Counted from the first letter of the stretch, positions 25,779-34,759 are shown. The stretch: 64,000 bases of DNA from Paenibacillus sp. FSL K6-1330 (GCF_037976825.1 NZ_CP150269.1:5655501-5719500), one strand, 5' to 3'. Notes: generated from the sequence alone by a model not told the origin. Program-made: numbers and translations.

Positions 25779-25873
25779 GATATTCATCTCCTTTTGAGGG
25801 CCCTCTATAAGATTAGATGGACGAGTATACTGAAATGTTATATTTCTCGATAAGAAACTTGATGGATACCCGT

Positions 25874-25902
25874 TTGACACAGAATACGTTCATCGTTACT
25901 AT
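25874..25902 (+). promoter_or_regulatory. Sigma-A promoter of the efflux operon
   Basis: TTGACA (25874-25879), 17-base spacer, TACTAT (25897-25902), the best promoter match in this region. It lies about 140 bases before the DHA2 gene and so leaves a leader long enough for regulation. Confidence 0.75.
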
Positions 25903-26040
25903 TATAAATGACTTATTGGTTTTATTAAAAACCATCAGTTTAAGGGGCGGAATATCGCGGCAAATTTACGATATTGGAGAGAGCAATACTCCGCTCCGCA
26001 AATCTTCTTGCAAAATTTTAAAGAAAGTAGGTTCACCATC

Positions 26041-27489
26041 ATGTCAGATCCATCAACTATTATCCGTAACGCCTCAGAAGAAAGACCTTTTACGATCAAA
26101 GACATTATTGCTCCACTACTTGCCGTCATCATCGGTACCTTCATGGTCCTGTTGGACAGCACGGTCGTTAATGTCGCCGTACCTACGCTAGTTCAATATT
26201 TTGATAGCCCCTTACACACCATTCAATGGTCGATAGCCGCCTATACGCTTGCTTTGTCAGCGGTTATCCCTCTCGCCGGGTGGATGTCAGACAAATTTCA
26301 GCCCAAGCGGGTGTTTCTAATGTCCATTGGATTGTTTACGCTCGGATCGGTGTTATGTGCTTTTGCCCAGACAGCCGAGCAATTAATCGCCTTCCGGGTT
26401 ATTCAGGGAATGGGTGGCGGCATGGTATCGCCGATTGGTATGGCGATGGTGTATCGCCTAGCACCTCCGGATAAAAGAGGTTCTATTATAGGAATGTTTG
26501 GAATTCCTTTACTGCTCGCGCCAGCGCTTGGCCCCGTCATTTCCGGATGGTTGATTGAGTTTGTCAGCTGGCAGTGGATATTTCTGATCAATCTCCCCAT
26601 TGGAGTAATCGGGTTATTCGTGGGGTTAAAACATCTACCTTCCTTTCCAGAAAAGGAAGCTCCGTCTCTGGACATTGTCGGCATGATTCTTGGACCATTA
26701 GCTTTTGCGATGATCACCTTTGGAGTCAGTGAAGGAGGGGTAGACTGGACTTCTGCCAAGACTTTATCCGGTCTTATCATTGGTGCGATAGCGCTTGTTC
26801 TTTTCATATGGTCTTGCTTGAGACAAGAACAGCCTTTGCTTGAGCTGCGTGCATTCAAATCCGTTGATTTTACACGAGGTATTATCATTTCCTGGATCAT
26901 GCAAACCGCCATGTACGGCTCGGCACTTCTCTTCCCGCTGCTTCTTCAACAGATTAGAGACTTTACACCGCTGACGACAGGGCTTATCCTGCTTCCTCAG
27001 GCGGTCGGTTCCATGATCTTTATGCCTATGGCAGGCAAATTATTTGATAGAGTTGGAGCGCGTCCCCCACTTCTGGCCGGGATGACATTAATGACGGTAG
27101 CCTTGTTTACGATGTCCTTTGTTCGAACCGACACTTCGTTAGCACTCATTATGGGCGTATTATTTTTAATGGGTTCCGGTATGGGATTATCGATGATGTC
27201 TTTGAACACGCATGTATTAAATGCAACACCAAAGAACCTTGTAAGTAGAGTTACTCCACTCACAAGCGCTTCACAGCAGGTAATCGCTTCATTTGCCGTA
27301 GCCGGCTTCACGGGGTACTTGTCCTCTCAGATGACATCAAACCTGCCGAGTAACCCTGTTGGAACCAACGCTCTGGAATCCCATGCAGCATCCTTTGCGG
27401 ACACCTTTTTCCTGGCTGCTTGCATTGCATGTATAGGTCTAGTTCTTAGTTTTTTTCTTAGAAAACCAAAACAAACAACTAACAACTAA
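26041..27489 (+). CDS. DHA2-family (EmrB/QacA) multidrug efflux MFS transporter
   Basis: About 482 residues with 14 predicted helices. Helix 1 carries LLDSTVVNVAVPTL (motif D1 of the DHA2 group) and the loop 2-3 motif A is GWMSDKFQPKRVF; motif C lies at GPVISGWLIEFVSWQWIFLI. Proton-driven export of toxic organic compounds is the family function. The ATG at 26041 has GTAGG upstream and fits better than the one at 26008. It leads an operon with two small-to-medium genes and is probably controlled by the TetR gene at 29517. Confidence 0.92.
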   Translation: MSDPSTIIRNASEERPFTIKDIIAPLLAVIIGTFMVLLDSTVVNVAVPTLVQYFDSPLHTIQWSIAAYTLALSAVIPLAGWMSDKFQPKRVFLMSIGLFTLGSVLCAFAQTAEQLIAFRVIQGMGGGMVSPIGMAMVYRLAPPDKRGSIIGMFGIPLLLAPALGPVISGWLIEFVSWQWIFLINLPIGVIGLFVGLKHLPSFPEKEAPSLDIVGMILGPLAFAMITFGVSEGGVDWTSAKTLSGLIIGAIALVLFIWSCLRQEQPLLELRAFKSVDFTRGIIISWIMQTAMYGSALLFPLLLQQIRDFTPLTTGLILLPQAVGSMIFMPMAGKLFDRVGARPPLLAGMTLMTVALFTMSFVRTDTSLALIMGVLFLMGSGMGLSMMSLNTHVLNATPKNLVSRVTPLTSASQQVIASFAVAGFTGYLSSQMTSNLPSNPVGTNALESHAASFADTFFLAACIACIGLVLSFFLRKPKQTTNN

Positions 27490-27514
27490 TGCACCATTAA
27501 AAGGAGGTACTGAA

Positions 27515-27793
27515 TTGAAACTCTATCTTCATCCTAAAATGCTGCTGTCAGTCACTGTCCTCTCGGTCCTTGCCTCATGTATTGTTAGTTTTTATTGTTC
27601 TCCAGACATTCCGATCCATTTTAGCGGAGGACACGCGGACCAGTTTGTGAACAAATATATTGGACTATTTATTATACCGGCAATAATGCTCATTACGCTT
27701 TTCATCCACAGGATTTATAACCAGGCTGCCTGGCTGATCTACTTTTTGACTTGCCTGCATCTTTTTATCTTGTACAGCGCTTTGGTTTATTAA
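27515..27793 (+). CDS. DUF1648-domain small membrane protein
   Basis: 92 residues with two to three membrane helices and the DUF1648 pattern (PDIPIHFSGGHADQFVNKY). The TTG start has AAAGGAGG nine bases upstream. The domain is often joined to or placed beside transport genes; no defined function. Confidence 0.82.
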   Translation: MKLYLHPKMLLSVTVLSVLASCIVSFYCSPDIPIHFSGGHADQFVNKYIGLFIIPAIMLITLFIHRIYNQAAWLIYFLTCLHLFILYSALVY

Positions 27794-27870
27794 AGTTACC
27801 TTGAGCAGCTAGCAGATTTCAAACTATTAAACAAAAACAATAATAACCGTTAAACATAGGAGGAACTTTC

Positions 27871-29322
27871 TTGAGATTCGGAGAAATGGTTATCATTATT
27901 TTCATTATCGTATTAGCATTAGCCACCATTTGGGGACAAAAGACAAAAAAAAGCTGGCTGATTTACTCGTTAATCGCTTTATACGCGGTAACGCTTGTAC
28001 AGATTATTGTAGGAGATTGCCGTTGGCAAATGATTCCTTGTTATGCGGCTTCGGTTATCCTTACGATTTGTATCATTTTTAGAAAAAACAACAGAAAACA
28101 ACGCCCCAGAAACAGGAGATATTTCATAGCCTCGTTGTGGACCACAATGTTGATCCTCTACACGTCAGTCATGGTCGCACTACCTGTCCTACTGCCTGTG
28201 TTTAGCTTCAATCAACCCCAGGGGCCCTATTCTATAGGAACAACAGTATACCACTTTATTGACAAGGAACGGCCTGATGAATACTCTGCCGATCCAACGG
28301 ACAACCGGGAGCTGATGGTACAGATCTGGTATCCTTCCGAACAAGAAACAACGGAAGAAACCGCACCCTACATTCACGATGTATCAGCTATTACGCAAGG
28401 TCTCGAGCATGCGCTGTCATTTCCAGCTTGGACGCTAAGCCATCTGGGCCTTGTTAAGACCCATGCTTATAGCAATATCCATCTGTCTTCAGCAGAGCAG
28501 AAATATCCGATCTTGATTTTCTCGCATGGTATGACGGGTTTCCGTAATCAGAATACCTTCCAAGTTGAAGAGCTGGCCAGCTATGGTTATATCGTCGTAG
28601 GGATCGACCATCCCTATGATGCAGCTGCAACGGTATATCCAGACGGCCGAGAGATTTTGATACAAATGAATAATCTTTCAGGTTTTGAAAAGCTTGACGC
28701 GCACATGCCATTATGGACCGAGGATGTATCCTTTATTTTGGATCGACTCGAACAATTGAATAAACAGGATGAACAGAACCTTTTTACCGGCCGTCTTGAT
28801 TTAGACCGAATCGGCATGTTCGGACATTCTTACGGCGGGGCCACCGCTGCCCAGATGTTAATGAAGGATGCCCGGATTAAAGCTGCGATCAATATGGATG
28901 GAACCTTATATGGAGACCCTATGCCTGTCACTGGACTAACGAAGCCATATTTACAGATGAATGGTGAAAAGAGCATCGATAAGGCCGTATTCGACAATAA
29001 ACTGGATCAAGCAATAGCCCAGAGTGATAAAACTAAAGAGGAATACGAAGAATTTTGGGAAGAGACCGTGAGACGGCGCACGAATGCGCTGCAGGGAGGC
29101 GGATATACGATGACGATACCGCATACTTCCCATATGAGTTATACGGATTTCCATCTATTTTCCCCGTTATTGCCTAACCCGGGAGAAGATCCGAGATTGG
29201 TTCATCGCATCATTAATGAGGTAAGCGTTACTTTTTTTGATCAGTATCTAAAAGGTACCCCGAATAGCGATATGGATCGACTCGCGGAGAAATATCCCGA
29301 TATCGAATGGGTTCATGATTAA
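27871..29322 (+). CDS. Alpha/beta hydrolase, PAF-acetylhydrolase/lipase type
   Basis: 483 residues. Four N-terminal membrane helices (1-120), then an alpha/beta hydrolase domain: oxyanion region FSHGMTGFR, nucleophile elbow GHSYGG, and a His near the end in IPHTSHMSYTDF. Resembles the plasma platelet-activating-factor acetylhydrolase group (PF03403) that cleaves short acyl chains. TTG start with AGGAGG upstream. Position behind an efflux pump suggests detoxification of an ester-type compound, which is inference. Confidence 0.87.
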   Translation: MRFGEMVIIIFIIVLALATIWGQKTKKSWLIYSLIALYAVTLVQIIVGDCRWQMIPCYAASVILTICIIFRKNNRKQRPRNRRYFIASLWTTMLILYTSVMVALPVLLPVFSFNQPQGPYSIGTTVYHFIDKERPDEYSADPTDNRELMVQIWYPSEQETTEETAPYIHDVSAITQGLEHALSFPAWTLSHLGLVKTHAYSNIHLSSAEQKYPILIFSHGMTGFRNQNTFQVEELASYGYIVVGIDHPYDAAATVYPDGREILIQMNNLSGFEKLDAHMPLWTEDVSFILDRLEQLNKQDEQNLFTGRLDLDRIGMFGHSYGGATAAQMLMKDARIKAAINMDGTLYGDPMPVTGLTKPYLQMNGEKSIDKAVFDNKLDQAIAQSDKTKEEYEEFWEETVRRRTNALQGGGYTMTIPHTSHMSYTDFHLFSPLLPNPGEDPRLVHRIINEVSVTFFDQYLKGTPNSDMDRLAEKYPDIEWVHD

Positions 29323-29516
29323 GTACTTGTTCAAAGTGTCTGGATTAGTTCCTAAAATCACGATATGATCAATATGTATTGTCGAAAGAATATGATCGCC
29401 GAGGAAATCGGTAAGTGCTTTCTGGCATGGGTGTGTATAATATCCATGTATCCATTAATGTGACCTGATTTTGTTCTGAATCCAGCTTATGTGTATATCG
29501 TTAAGGGGGCTGCTCT

Positions 29517-30410
29517 ATGAGCTTGTTAAAGGAAAAAATATTGCAATCGGCCATTCGTTTTTTTGCTGAAAAAGGATACCAGGCTACGTCGATTCAAGAT
29601 ATCGCGGATGATTGCAGCATTGCAAAAGGCTCAATCTATAAATTCTATGGCTCCAAAGAAGAACTGTATATCAGTATTCTGCATAAACGCCAGCAAGATA
29701 TGATTGATGCTGTCGAGAGAATCCGCAAAAGAGAATTGCCCAAAAGGGAAACATTTCTTGAGGAGATCGCTTACCAGTTCGATTTTTTCATCGAGCATGG
29801 TTATTATATTTCGCGTGATCACAACGAGCTTCCACCGGCGAACAGTGATAAAATCGGCTCCGTCATTCATCAGCTCCAATTAAATATGTTCCGGTATTAC
29901 CAAGATATCTTGATCCGTCATTATGGGGATGCGATATCCGAATGGAAATGGGATGCCACAGCCATATTTAATGGATTGATCCGAGAGTATACCTTTCATG
30001 TATTGTTTGGGTTCAAACCACTGGTTCAAAAGGAATTAACCGTTTTTATTGCTGAACGAATGGATGGTCTCGTAGAGGGATTAGCACAACGTCCTCCCCG
30101 TCCCCTGCTCACCGATGAACTCATGAAGGAATATTCCATGATTAATTTAGAAGCACTTACTTATACACAAGAGATACGAAGAACCGCATTGATGGATATG
30201 ATCGAGTCCATAATCCCGGATCTGTCAATTACGAACTCCAGAAAAAAAGATTTGTCTGATGTAGCGGCAATGCTGCGGGAAGAATTCATCAAAGAACAAC
30301 CAAGGAGCTTCCTAATCCAAGCGCTGCTGCGGGATCTATCCTCAGAGACTGAGCTTGGCTTTTACACCAGTCAGCTGCAGCAATTAATTCGGGACAACAA
30401 AATAAATTAG
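29517..30410 (+). CDS. TetR-family regulator of the efflux operon
   Basis: 297 residues, longer than usual. The N-terminal HTH is canonical (IRFFAEKGYQATSIQDIADD, then AKGSIYKFYGSKEELY). The C-terminal ligand-binding part is about 100 residues longer than in typical TetR proteins and shows no known motif. It lies 195 bases after the hydrolase gene on the same strand; control of the DHA2 operon is inferred from position only. Confidence 0.9.
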   Translation: MSLLKEKILQSAIRFFAEKGYQATSIQDIADDCSIAKGSIYKFYGSKEELYISILHKRQQDMIDAVERIRKRELPKRETFLEEIAYQFDFFIEHGYYISRDHNELPPANSDKIGSVIHQLQLNMFRYYQDILIRHYGDAISEWKWDATAIFNGLIREYTFHVLFGFKPLVQKELTVFIAERMDGLVEGLAQRPPRPLLTDELMKEYSMINLEALTYTQEIRRTALMDMIESIIPDLSITNSRKKDLSDVAAMLREEFIKEQPRSFLIQALLRDLSSETELGFYTSQLQQLIRDNKIN

Positions 30411-30419
30411 TGTTTGACC

Positions 30420-30560
30420 AACTGATACTATCCCCTCAAAGTAGACGCTCGAAAAAAGTCTTATGTTATCATGAGAAGCGAGCAACTTGGAGGGGATATT
30501 TTTATGGCTAAAAAGGGCCCCGTTTTTCAAGCCCTGATCCGAATGGAGCACGGGTTCTGA
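30420..30560 (+). mobile_element. Truncated IS3-type left end with transposase start
   Basis: ACTATCCCCTCAAAGTAGAC resembles the outer end of IS3/IS150-type elements, followed by a ribosome site (TTGGAGGGG) and an ATG at 30504 for a 18-codon frame beginning MAKKG, as in the transposase OrfA of such elements. The frame stops at 30560, just before the first tandem array, and no other end is seen. Family assignment is from memory of typical sequences. Confidence 0.5.
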
Positions 30561-30594
30561 GACGTCTTCTTTTTCGTGTCCATAGCTCGGCGGT

Positions 30595-30993
30595 GTCGAC
30601 GTTGGAATGGGGCGCCGATCTCGAATATGCGCACCGGCGACGTTCGAATGGAGAACCGATCTCGAATATACGCACCGTCGACGTTCGAATGGAGAACCGA
30701 TCTCGAATATACGCACCGTCGACATTCGAATGGAGAACCGATCTCGATATGCGCACCGTCGACGTTCGAATGGGGCCGATCTCGAATATACGCACCGTCG
30801 ACGTTCGGAGAACCGATCTCGAATATACGCACCGTCGACGTCGAATGGAGAACCGATCTCGAATATACGCACCGTCGACGTTCGAATGGGGCCGATCTCG
30901 AATATGCGCACCGGCGACGTTGGAATGGAGAACCGAACTCGAATATACGCACCCGTCGACGTTGGAATGGGGCCGATCTCGAATACGCGCACC
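30595..30993. repeat. Tandem array 1: ten units of 37-42 bp
   Basis: Each unit reads GTCGACGTTCGAATGG, then either AGAACC or GGCC, then GATCTCGAATATACGCACC, with point changes. Unit starts: 30595, 30636, 30677, 30718, 30758, 30797, 30834, 30874, 30913, 30955. Units are joined head to tail without spacers, so it is not a CRISPR array. The length differences (37, 39, 40, 41, 42) shift all reading frames, which argues that the open frames across it are not genes. Confidence 0.95.
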
Positions 30994-31072
30994 GTCACGT
31001 CTGCATCGTGTGGTAACAGACATTGGACAGATCGAGCGTTCGTCTACCTGATTCACAGGCCTCTGAAGTTGT

Positions 31073-31762
31073 TTACAAAAGATCGGGACTTTGAATCGAT
31101 CCGATGTACTCGTATCGATATATCTTGCCAGCAGTACCTGTCGGTATTGCTCGGAACTTGCCTTGTTCCACCAATTTACGGCAATACTTGATGACCGTTT
31201 GCTTGTGAATCTCCAGTTCTTTCGCTGCTTGCGGAGGGCAAATGATACGATCATGCCGGATGGCCAGACGCATCAGTTGACGCTCGATTTTTCCGAATCT
31301 TCGATAGACGGTTCCGCTCTCATCTTGGATTGCCGCAAGATAAGGGGCTAAAATGCTCCGTACCATGGCCAGCACGAACGATGGATTTTCTTTCATCTCA
31401 TCCAATGAAATGGAGATTACGTAACATTCTTGCGATTGCAGGAACAACCCTCGATTTAAATCCAATCGATATTTCGAACGATCTTTGCCATGCGAACCAT
31501 AATCCATGATTTCAAATACGAACCGGAGCCCACCCACGATCCAAATAAAGTCCACAAAATATGACCGTCCTCTCCAGTCCTTCACCTCATATTCCGGATG
31601 CAAACCCGTAAAATGTCCCATGAGCGTCCACCATATTTTTTCTGCAAACATGTGATTACCGTACCCATGCCCCCTTCTCAGTGCATCTTTCCGCTCCCCG
31701 CGGCGGTTCGACAAGTGTTTCTTTATCCATTTTTCATGTTCGATTTCAAAACTCAATTCCAT
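31073..31762 (-). CDS. PD-(D/E)XK-like domain fused to a winged helix (uncharacterised)
   Basis: 229 residues. The central part (about 55-122) has the DUF559/Vsr-like layout of restriction-endonuclease folds: VDFIW (Asp71), FVFEIMDYGSH (Glu84), then DRSKYRLDLNRGLFLQ. In most such enzymes the Glu is followed by x-Lys; here position 86 is Met. The C-terminus (about 155-218) looks like a winged helix, with ICPPQAAKELEIHKQTVIKYC as its HTH. The gene has its own promoter, leader terminator and G-rich ribosome site. It stands alone between two tandem arrays. I recall relatives in other Paenibacillus genomes, but know of no assigned function. Confidence 0.75.
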   Translation of the reverse strand: MELSFEIEHEKWIKKHLSNRRGERKDALRRGHGYGNHMFAEKIWWTLMGHFTGLHPEYEVKDWRGRSYFVDFIWIVGGLRFVFEIMDYGSHGKDRSKYRLDLNRGLFLQSQECYVISISLDEMKENPSFVLAMVRSILAPYLAAIQDESGTVYRRFGKIERQLMRLAIRHDRIICPPQAAKELEIHKQTVIKYCRKLVEQGKFRAIPTGTAGKIYRYEYIGSIQSPDLL

Positions 31763-31786
31763 GCCCCTCTCTAAGGCAGAACAAAA

Positions 31787-31829
31787 ACGCCCCGACTTCG
31801 CTTCCGCTCTGGAAGAAAGTACGGGGCGT
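31787..31829 (-). terminator. Intrinsic terminator in the leader of the nuclease-like gene
   Basis: On the minus strand, ACGCCCCG and CGGGGCGT arms, loop of 27 bases, followed directly by TTTTT. It lies between the predicted promoter (31844-31887) and the start codon at 31762, so it acts either as an attenuator of the gene or as a stop for transcripts coming out of array 2. Confidence 0.8.
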
Positions 31830-31843
31830 GCTTCGCCGCGCTG

Positions 31844-31887
31844 ATTATAATTATGTATATCTTAACTAAATCGCTCCCAGGTTGCAA
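31844..31887 (-). promoter_or_regulatory. Predicted promoter of the nuclease-like gene
   Basis: Minus strand: TTGCAA (31882-31887), 17-base spacer, TAAGAT (31859-31864); a second perfect TATAAT lies at 31844-31849 without a good -35. Either would start transcription upstream of the leader terminator. Confidence 0.55.
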
Positions 31888-31922
31888 GGAAATGAGCCAA
31901 ACACGCCATCATTGAATTTTGG

Positions 31923-32453
31923 ACGATTTTTCGTGCAAGTTTCCTTCGGAGATCGCTTCACGCTGGTTTTTTGAACGATTTTTCGTGCAAATTTCCTACT
32001 AGTATCGCTTCATGCTCGTTTTTAGATGATTTTTCGTACAAAATTCCTTCCAGGATCGCTTCACTCTCGTTGTTGAACGATTTTTCGTGCAATTTCCCTT
32101 CTAGAATCGCTTCACTCTCGTTTTTGTACGATTTTTCGTACAAAATTCCTTCTAGGATCGCTCCATAATCGTTTTCGAACGATTTTTCGTACAAGTTTCC
32201 TACTAGGAATCGCTCCACGCTCATTTTTGTACGATTTTTCGTTCAAAACTTCTTCCAGGATCCCTTCACGCTCATTTTTGTACGATTTTTCGTACAAAAT
32301 TCCTTCCAGGATCGCTTCATGCTCATTTTTATACGATTTTTCGTACAAATTTCTGAAATTGTATCCTCGGGTATTCGTTTTTGTACGTTTTTTCGTACAA
32401 CTCTCTTACAACAAATGACTGTGTACATGCTTTTGTACGATTTTTCATACAAA
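31923..32453. repeat. Tandem array 2: eleven units of 51-52 bp with hairpin cores
   Basis: Core TTGTACGATTTTTCGTACAA in the best copies: 8-base perfect arms around TTTT. Between cores: AATTCCTTCCAGGATCGCTT and then CACTCTCGTTTT, variable. Cores (ACGATTTTTCGT) start at 31923, 31975, 32026, 32077, 32128, 32179, 32231, 32282, 32333, 32385 and 32437. The spacing is five helical turns. Because it is 51 or 52, frames stay open over several units, giving spurious repeat peptides (YEKSYKNE) with no ribosome site. The right-hand units are more degenerate. Confidence 0.95.
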
Positions 32454-32563
32454 TCAGGTATCCGATATTACGGTCGGGTAGCGCGTCTAGGTAACAATCT
32501 TGCTTCGGATCACAATAACCATAGGTACTATACAATTCCATTTCCGCACTACCACCTAACTCA

Positions 32564-32604
32564 AAAAAACGGCGAACCTCCCCCCAGCTATAACTGCCGG
32601 TTCG
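32564..32604 (-). terminator. Terminator of the DMT transporter gene
   Basis: CGAACC (32573-32578) and GGTTCG (32599-32604) arms, with a T-run on the minus strand after the stem. It stops minus-strand transcription before array 2. Confidence 0.65.
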
Positions 32605-32623
32605 TGAAAGTCCACCGCACGCT

Positions 32624-33514
32624 TTATATTTTCGCCACCTTGCTGCCTTTCACCTTAACGTTCACGAGCAGAATACTGGCTACAATCATGACCAGACCTG
32701 CAATCAGATTGATTGTCACCGACTCCCCAAGGAACAGCACGCTGCACAGCAGGGCAATCAGCGGAATCAGAAACGTGAATGATCCCACCTTGCTCGCTTC
32801 ACCAGAACTAACCAGTTTGAAGAACGCAAGCCATCCCAGTGCAATGACAAACACTGAAATAAACAGCATATCCAATATAAATGGAAGCACCCACTGCACG
32901 TCAACCCAGCTCTCTGTAGCGGTACCCGTCAATGTCAGTACAACCCCACCAATCAAAATTGGGATGGCAGTCATCCAGATCCCGTCGACCTTCGCAGAAG
33001 TCCTCTTCATGTATACCGTTCCGATCGCCCAGCTTATCGCACTGAACAACCCGAGCACAACCCCTTCGGGTGATACCATGCCTGTCATGCCGCCAATACT
33101 GATGGTAGCGACGCCTGCAAAACCGAGGACTAATCCAGCAATTTTCAATCCATACATCGACTCGCCCAACCACAACCAGGCCCCGATTCCGAGCAGCACG
33201 GGCTGTAGGAACACGATGGAGGAAAATAACCCTGCCGGTACTTCCGTCAATCCCATGGTCTGAAAGCCATAGAAGAAAATAATGTTGAGCACTGCAGAGA
33301 TGACATAGATATGCCAGGTTTCCCGGAGCCGTAGCGTTTTGTACCGTGGAAAAGCATATAGTCCAAGCACCAAACCTCCAATTAATAGACGCATGCCTGC
33401 AAATAAAAGCGGTGGTGTGTAATTTAATGCGTATTTGGTCAGGGGCCAGTTCACTCCCCACATGAGTACCAGAAAAGCTAGGACCCAGCCTGCTTTTGAA
33501 CGTGATAAAGCCAT
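32624..33514 (-). CDS. EamA/DMT-family transporter
   Basis: 296 residues, ten predicted helices in two EamA repeats (first starting WVLAFLVLMWGVNWPLTKYAL, second around AISWAIGTVYMKR). These carry amino acids, nucleosides or small metabolites across the membrane. Divergent from a LysR gene 190 bases away, which probably controls it. Confidence 0.9.
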   Translation of the reverse strand: MALSRSKAGWVLAFLVLMWGVNWPLTKYALNYTPPLLFAGMRLLIGGLVLGLYAFPRYKTLRLRETWHIYVISAVLNIIFFYGFQTMGLTEVPAGLFSSIVFLQPVLLGIGAWLWLGESMYGLKIAGLVLGFAGVATISIGGMTGMVSPEGVVLGLFSAISWAIGTVYMKRTSAKVDGIWMTAIPILIGGVVLTLTGTATESWVDVQWVLPFILDMLFISVFVIALGWLAFFKLVSSGEASKVGSFTFLIPLIALLCSVLFLGESVTINLIAGLVMIVASILLVNVKVKGSKVAKI

Positions 33515-33704
33515 TATGTTTGTCTCCTATCCGGCACATGTCGAACTCGAACCCTTTCACTCGTGCTCTGTGCCTGCGTATGCATTTGGACTTCGATCCG
33601 AATCGGGCTAGAGCAGCCCGTTGATCGTTCCGTGTCTCCATGATACAATAATCATCGAAATAATAGAAATGCATGTTATTCATAAGGAGCATACCATATT
33701 TGTT

Positions 33705-34595
33705 ATGAACAATTCACAACTGCAGTTATTCGTAAAAATTGCCGAGACAGGAAGTTTTACGCGCGCAGGTCAGGAACTGAATATGACGCAGCCCGCAGTC
33801 AGCCGGGCCATCTCTTCCCTGGAGAATGAACTGGATGTCACCCTAATCATTCGGGATCGGCGGAACGGCATTGCGCTCACGGATGTGGGACAGCGAATTC
33901 TGGTCATTTTCCGCCGGATTTTGCAGCAGTATGATAAAATCCAACAGGTCGTTGCCGCCGAAAAAGGATTGGAGATTGGTACGATTCGTGTCGGCTCTTT
34001 CCCCATGTCCTCCGCCCATCTGCTGCCGAAGATTATCCGTTCCATCCGGGACCGCTACCCTCAGATTCAGTTTGAACTGCACGAGGGAAATATCCATGAG
34101 ATTCAGGAGTGGCTCAATTCAAGGACCATCGATGTGGCTCTCATCATCGTCACGGACAAAGAACCAATAGATATAGCCTATGAGACGCTTCCGCTGTATA
34201 ACGAAGAGATGCTAGCGGTGTTCCGTGACGATGAACCGTTTGCGGATCAGGAGGTATTGCCTGTACGGATGCTGGACCAGCATCCGATGATCATATGCAA
34301 CGGTGGGTATGAAGTACCGATTGTCGACCTGTTCAAACGTGCAGGAGCCGAGCTGCAATTCGGGTTTGTTGTGCATAATGTCAACACTTGCCTCAGCATG
34401 ATCGAGCAGGGGCTTGGTACAGCCTTATTACCCGCGATCTCCTTGTCCTGGCTGCCTCCCGGTGTAAAAGCAGTCCCTACCAACCCGAAGGCCTATCGCA
34501 ACATCGAGATTGCCGTCCCTTCCCTGATGGAAGCTTCCCCCGCAGCCCGTTTGTTTATCGAAACGGCGCAGCAATTGTTTGGACACCTTAGCTGA
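33705..34595 (+). CDS. LysR-family transcriptional regulator
   Basis: About 296 residues: N-terminal HTH (LQLFVKIAETGSFTRAGQ... QPAVSRAISSLE) and a periplasmic-binding-like effector domain (about 90-290). The ATG at 33705 gives the family's normal start, but the nearest ribosome site, AAGGAG at 33684-33689, is 15 bases away; the codon at the ideal distance is ATA at 33696. Divergent from the DMT transporter gene. Confidence 0.9.
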   Translation: MNNSQLQLFVKIAETGSFTRAGQELNMTQPAVSRAISSLENELDVTLIIRDRRNGIALTDVGQRILVIFRRILQQYDKIQQVVAAEKGLEIGTIRVGSFPMSSAHLLPKIIRSIRDRYPQIQFELHEGNIHEIQEWLNSRTIDVALIIVTDKEPIDIAYETLPLYNEEMLAVFRDDEPFADQEVLPVRMLDQHPMIICNGGYEVPIVDLFKRAGAELQFGFVVHNVNTCLSMIEQGLGTALLPAISLSWLPPGVKAVPTNPKAYRNIEIAVPSLMEASPAARLFIETAQQLFGHLS

Positions 34596-34759
34596 TTAGA
34601 AGATTTAGATTGGCAGTCTTCAGCCCTGCAGCTCTCTGAGCGCCTTAATATCGCGGTCAAAAAACATTCTGCAGTTATCGTAAGTACGGCTAAAGCTGTA
34701 TCCGGCAACCTCCAGCTTATAAAGTAACCAAAGCATGGACGAGTCATAATGGCTTTTAC

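Noticed and set aside
25779..25960. ECF-type promoter for the sigma factor
   Set aside because: CGTC is present, but no TGAAAC/GAAC-like -35 lies at the right distance on the minus strand.
30595..30993. CRISPR array
   Set aside because: Units are joined without unique spacers and no cas gene is present; the repeat itself fills the whole period.
30508..31254. Arg-rich repeat proteins on both strands across array 1
   Set aside because: Open in several frames at once because of the base composition; unit indels break frame, no ribosome site, and the minus-strand frames overlap the nuclease-like gene.
31958..32541. Repeat proteins with YEKSYKNE motifs across array 2
   Set aside because: Frames persist only because 51 is divisible by three; they shift at each 52-base unit, lack ribosome sites and occur on both strands.
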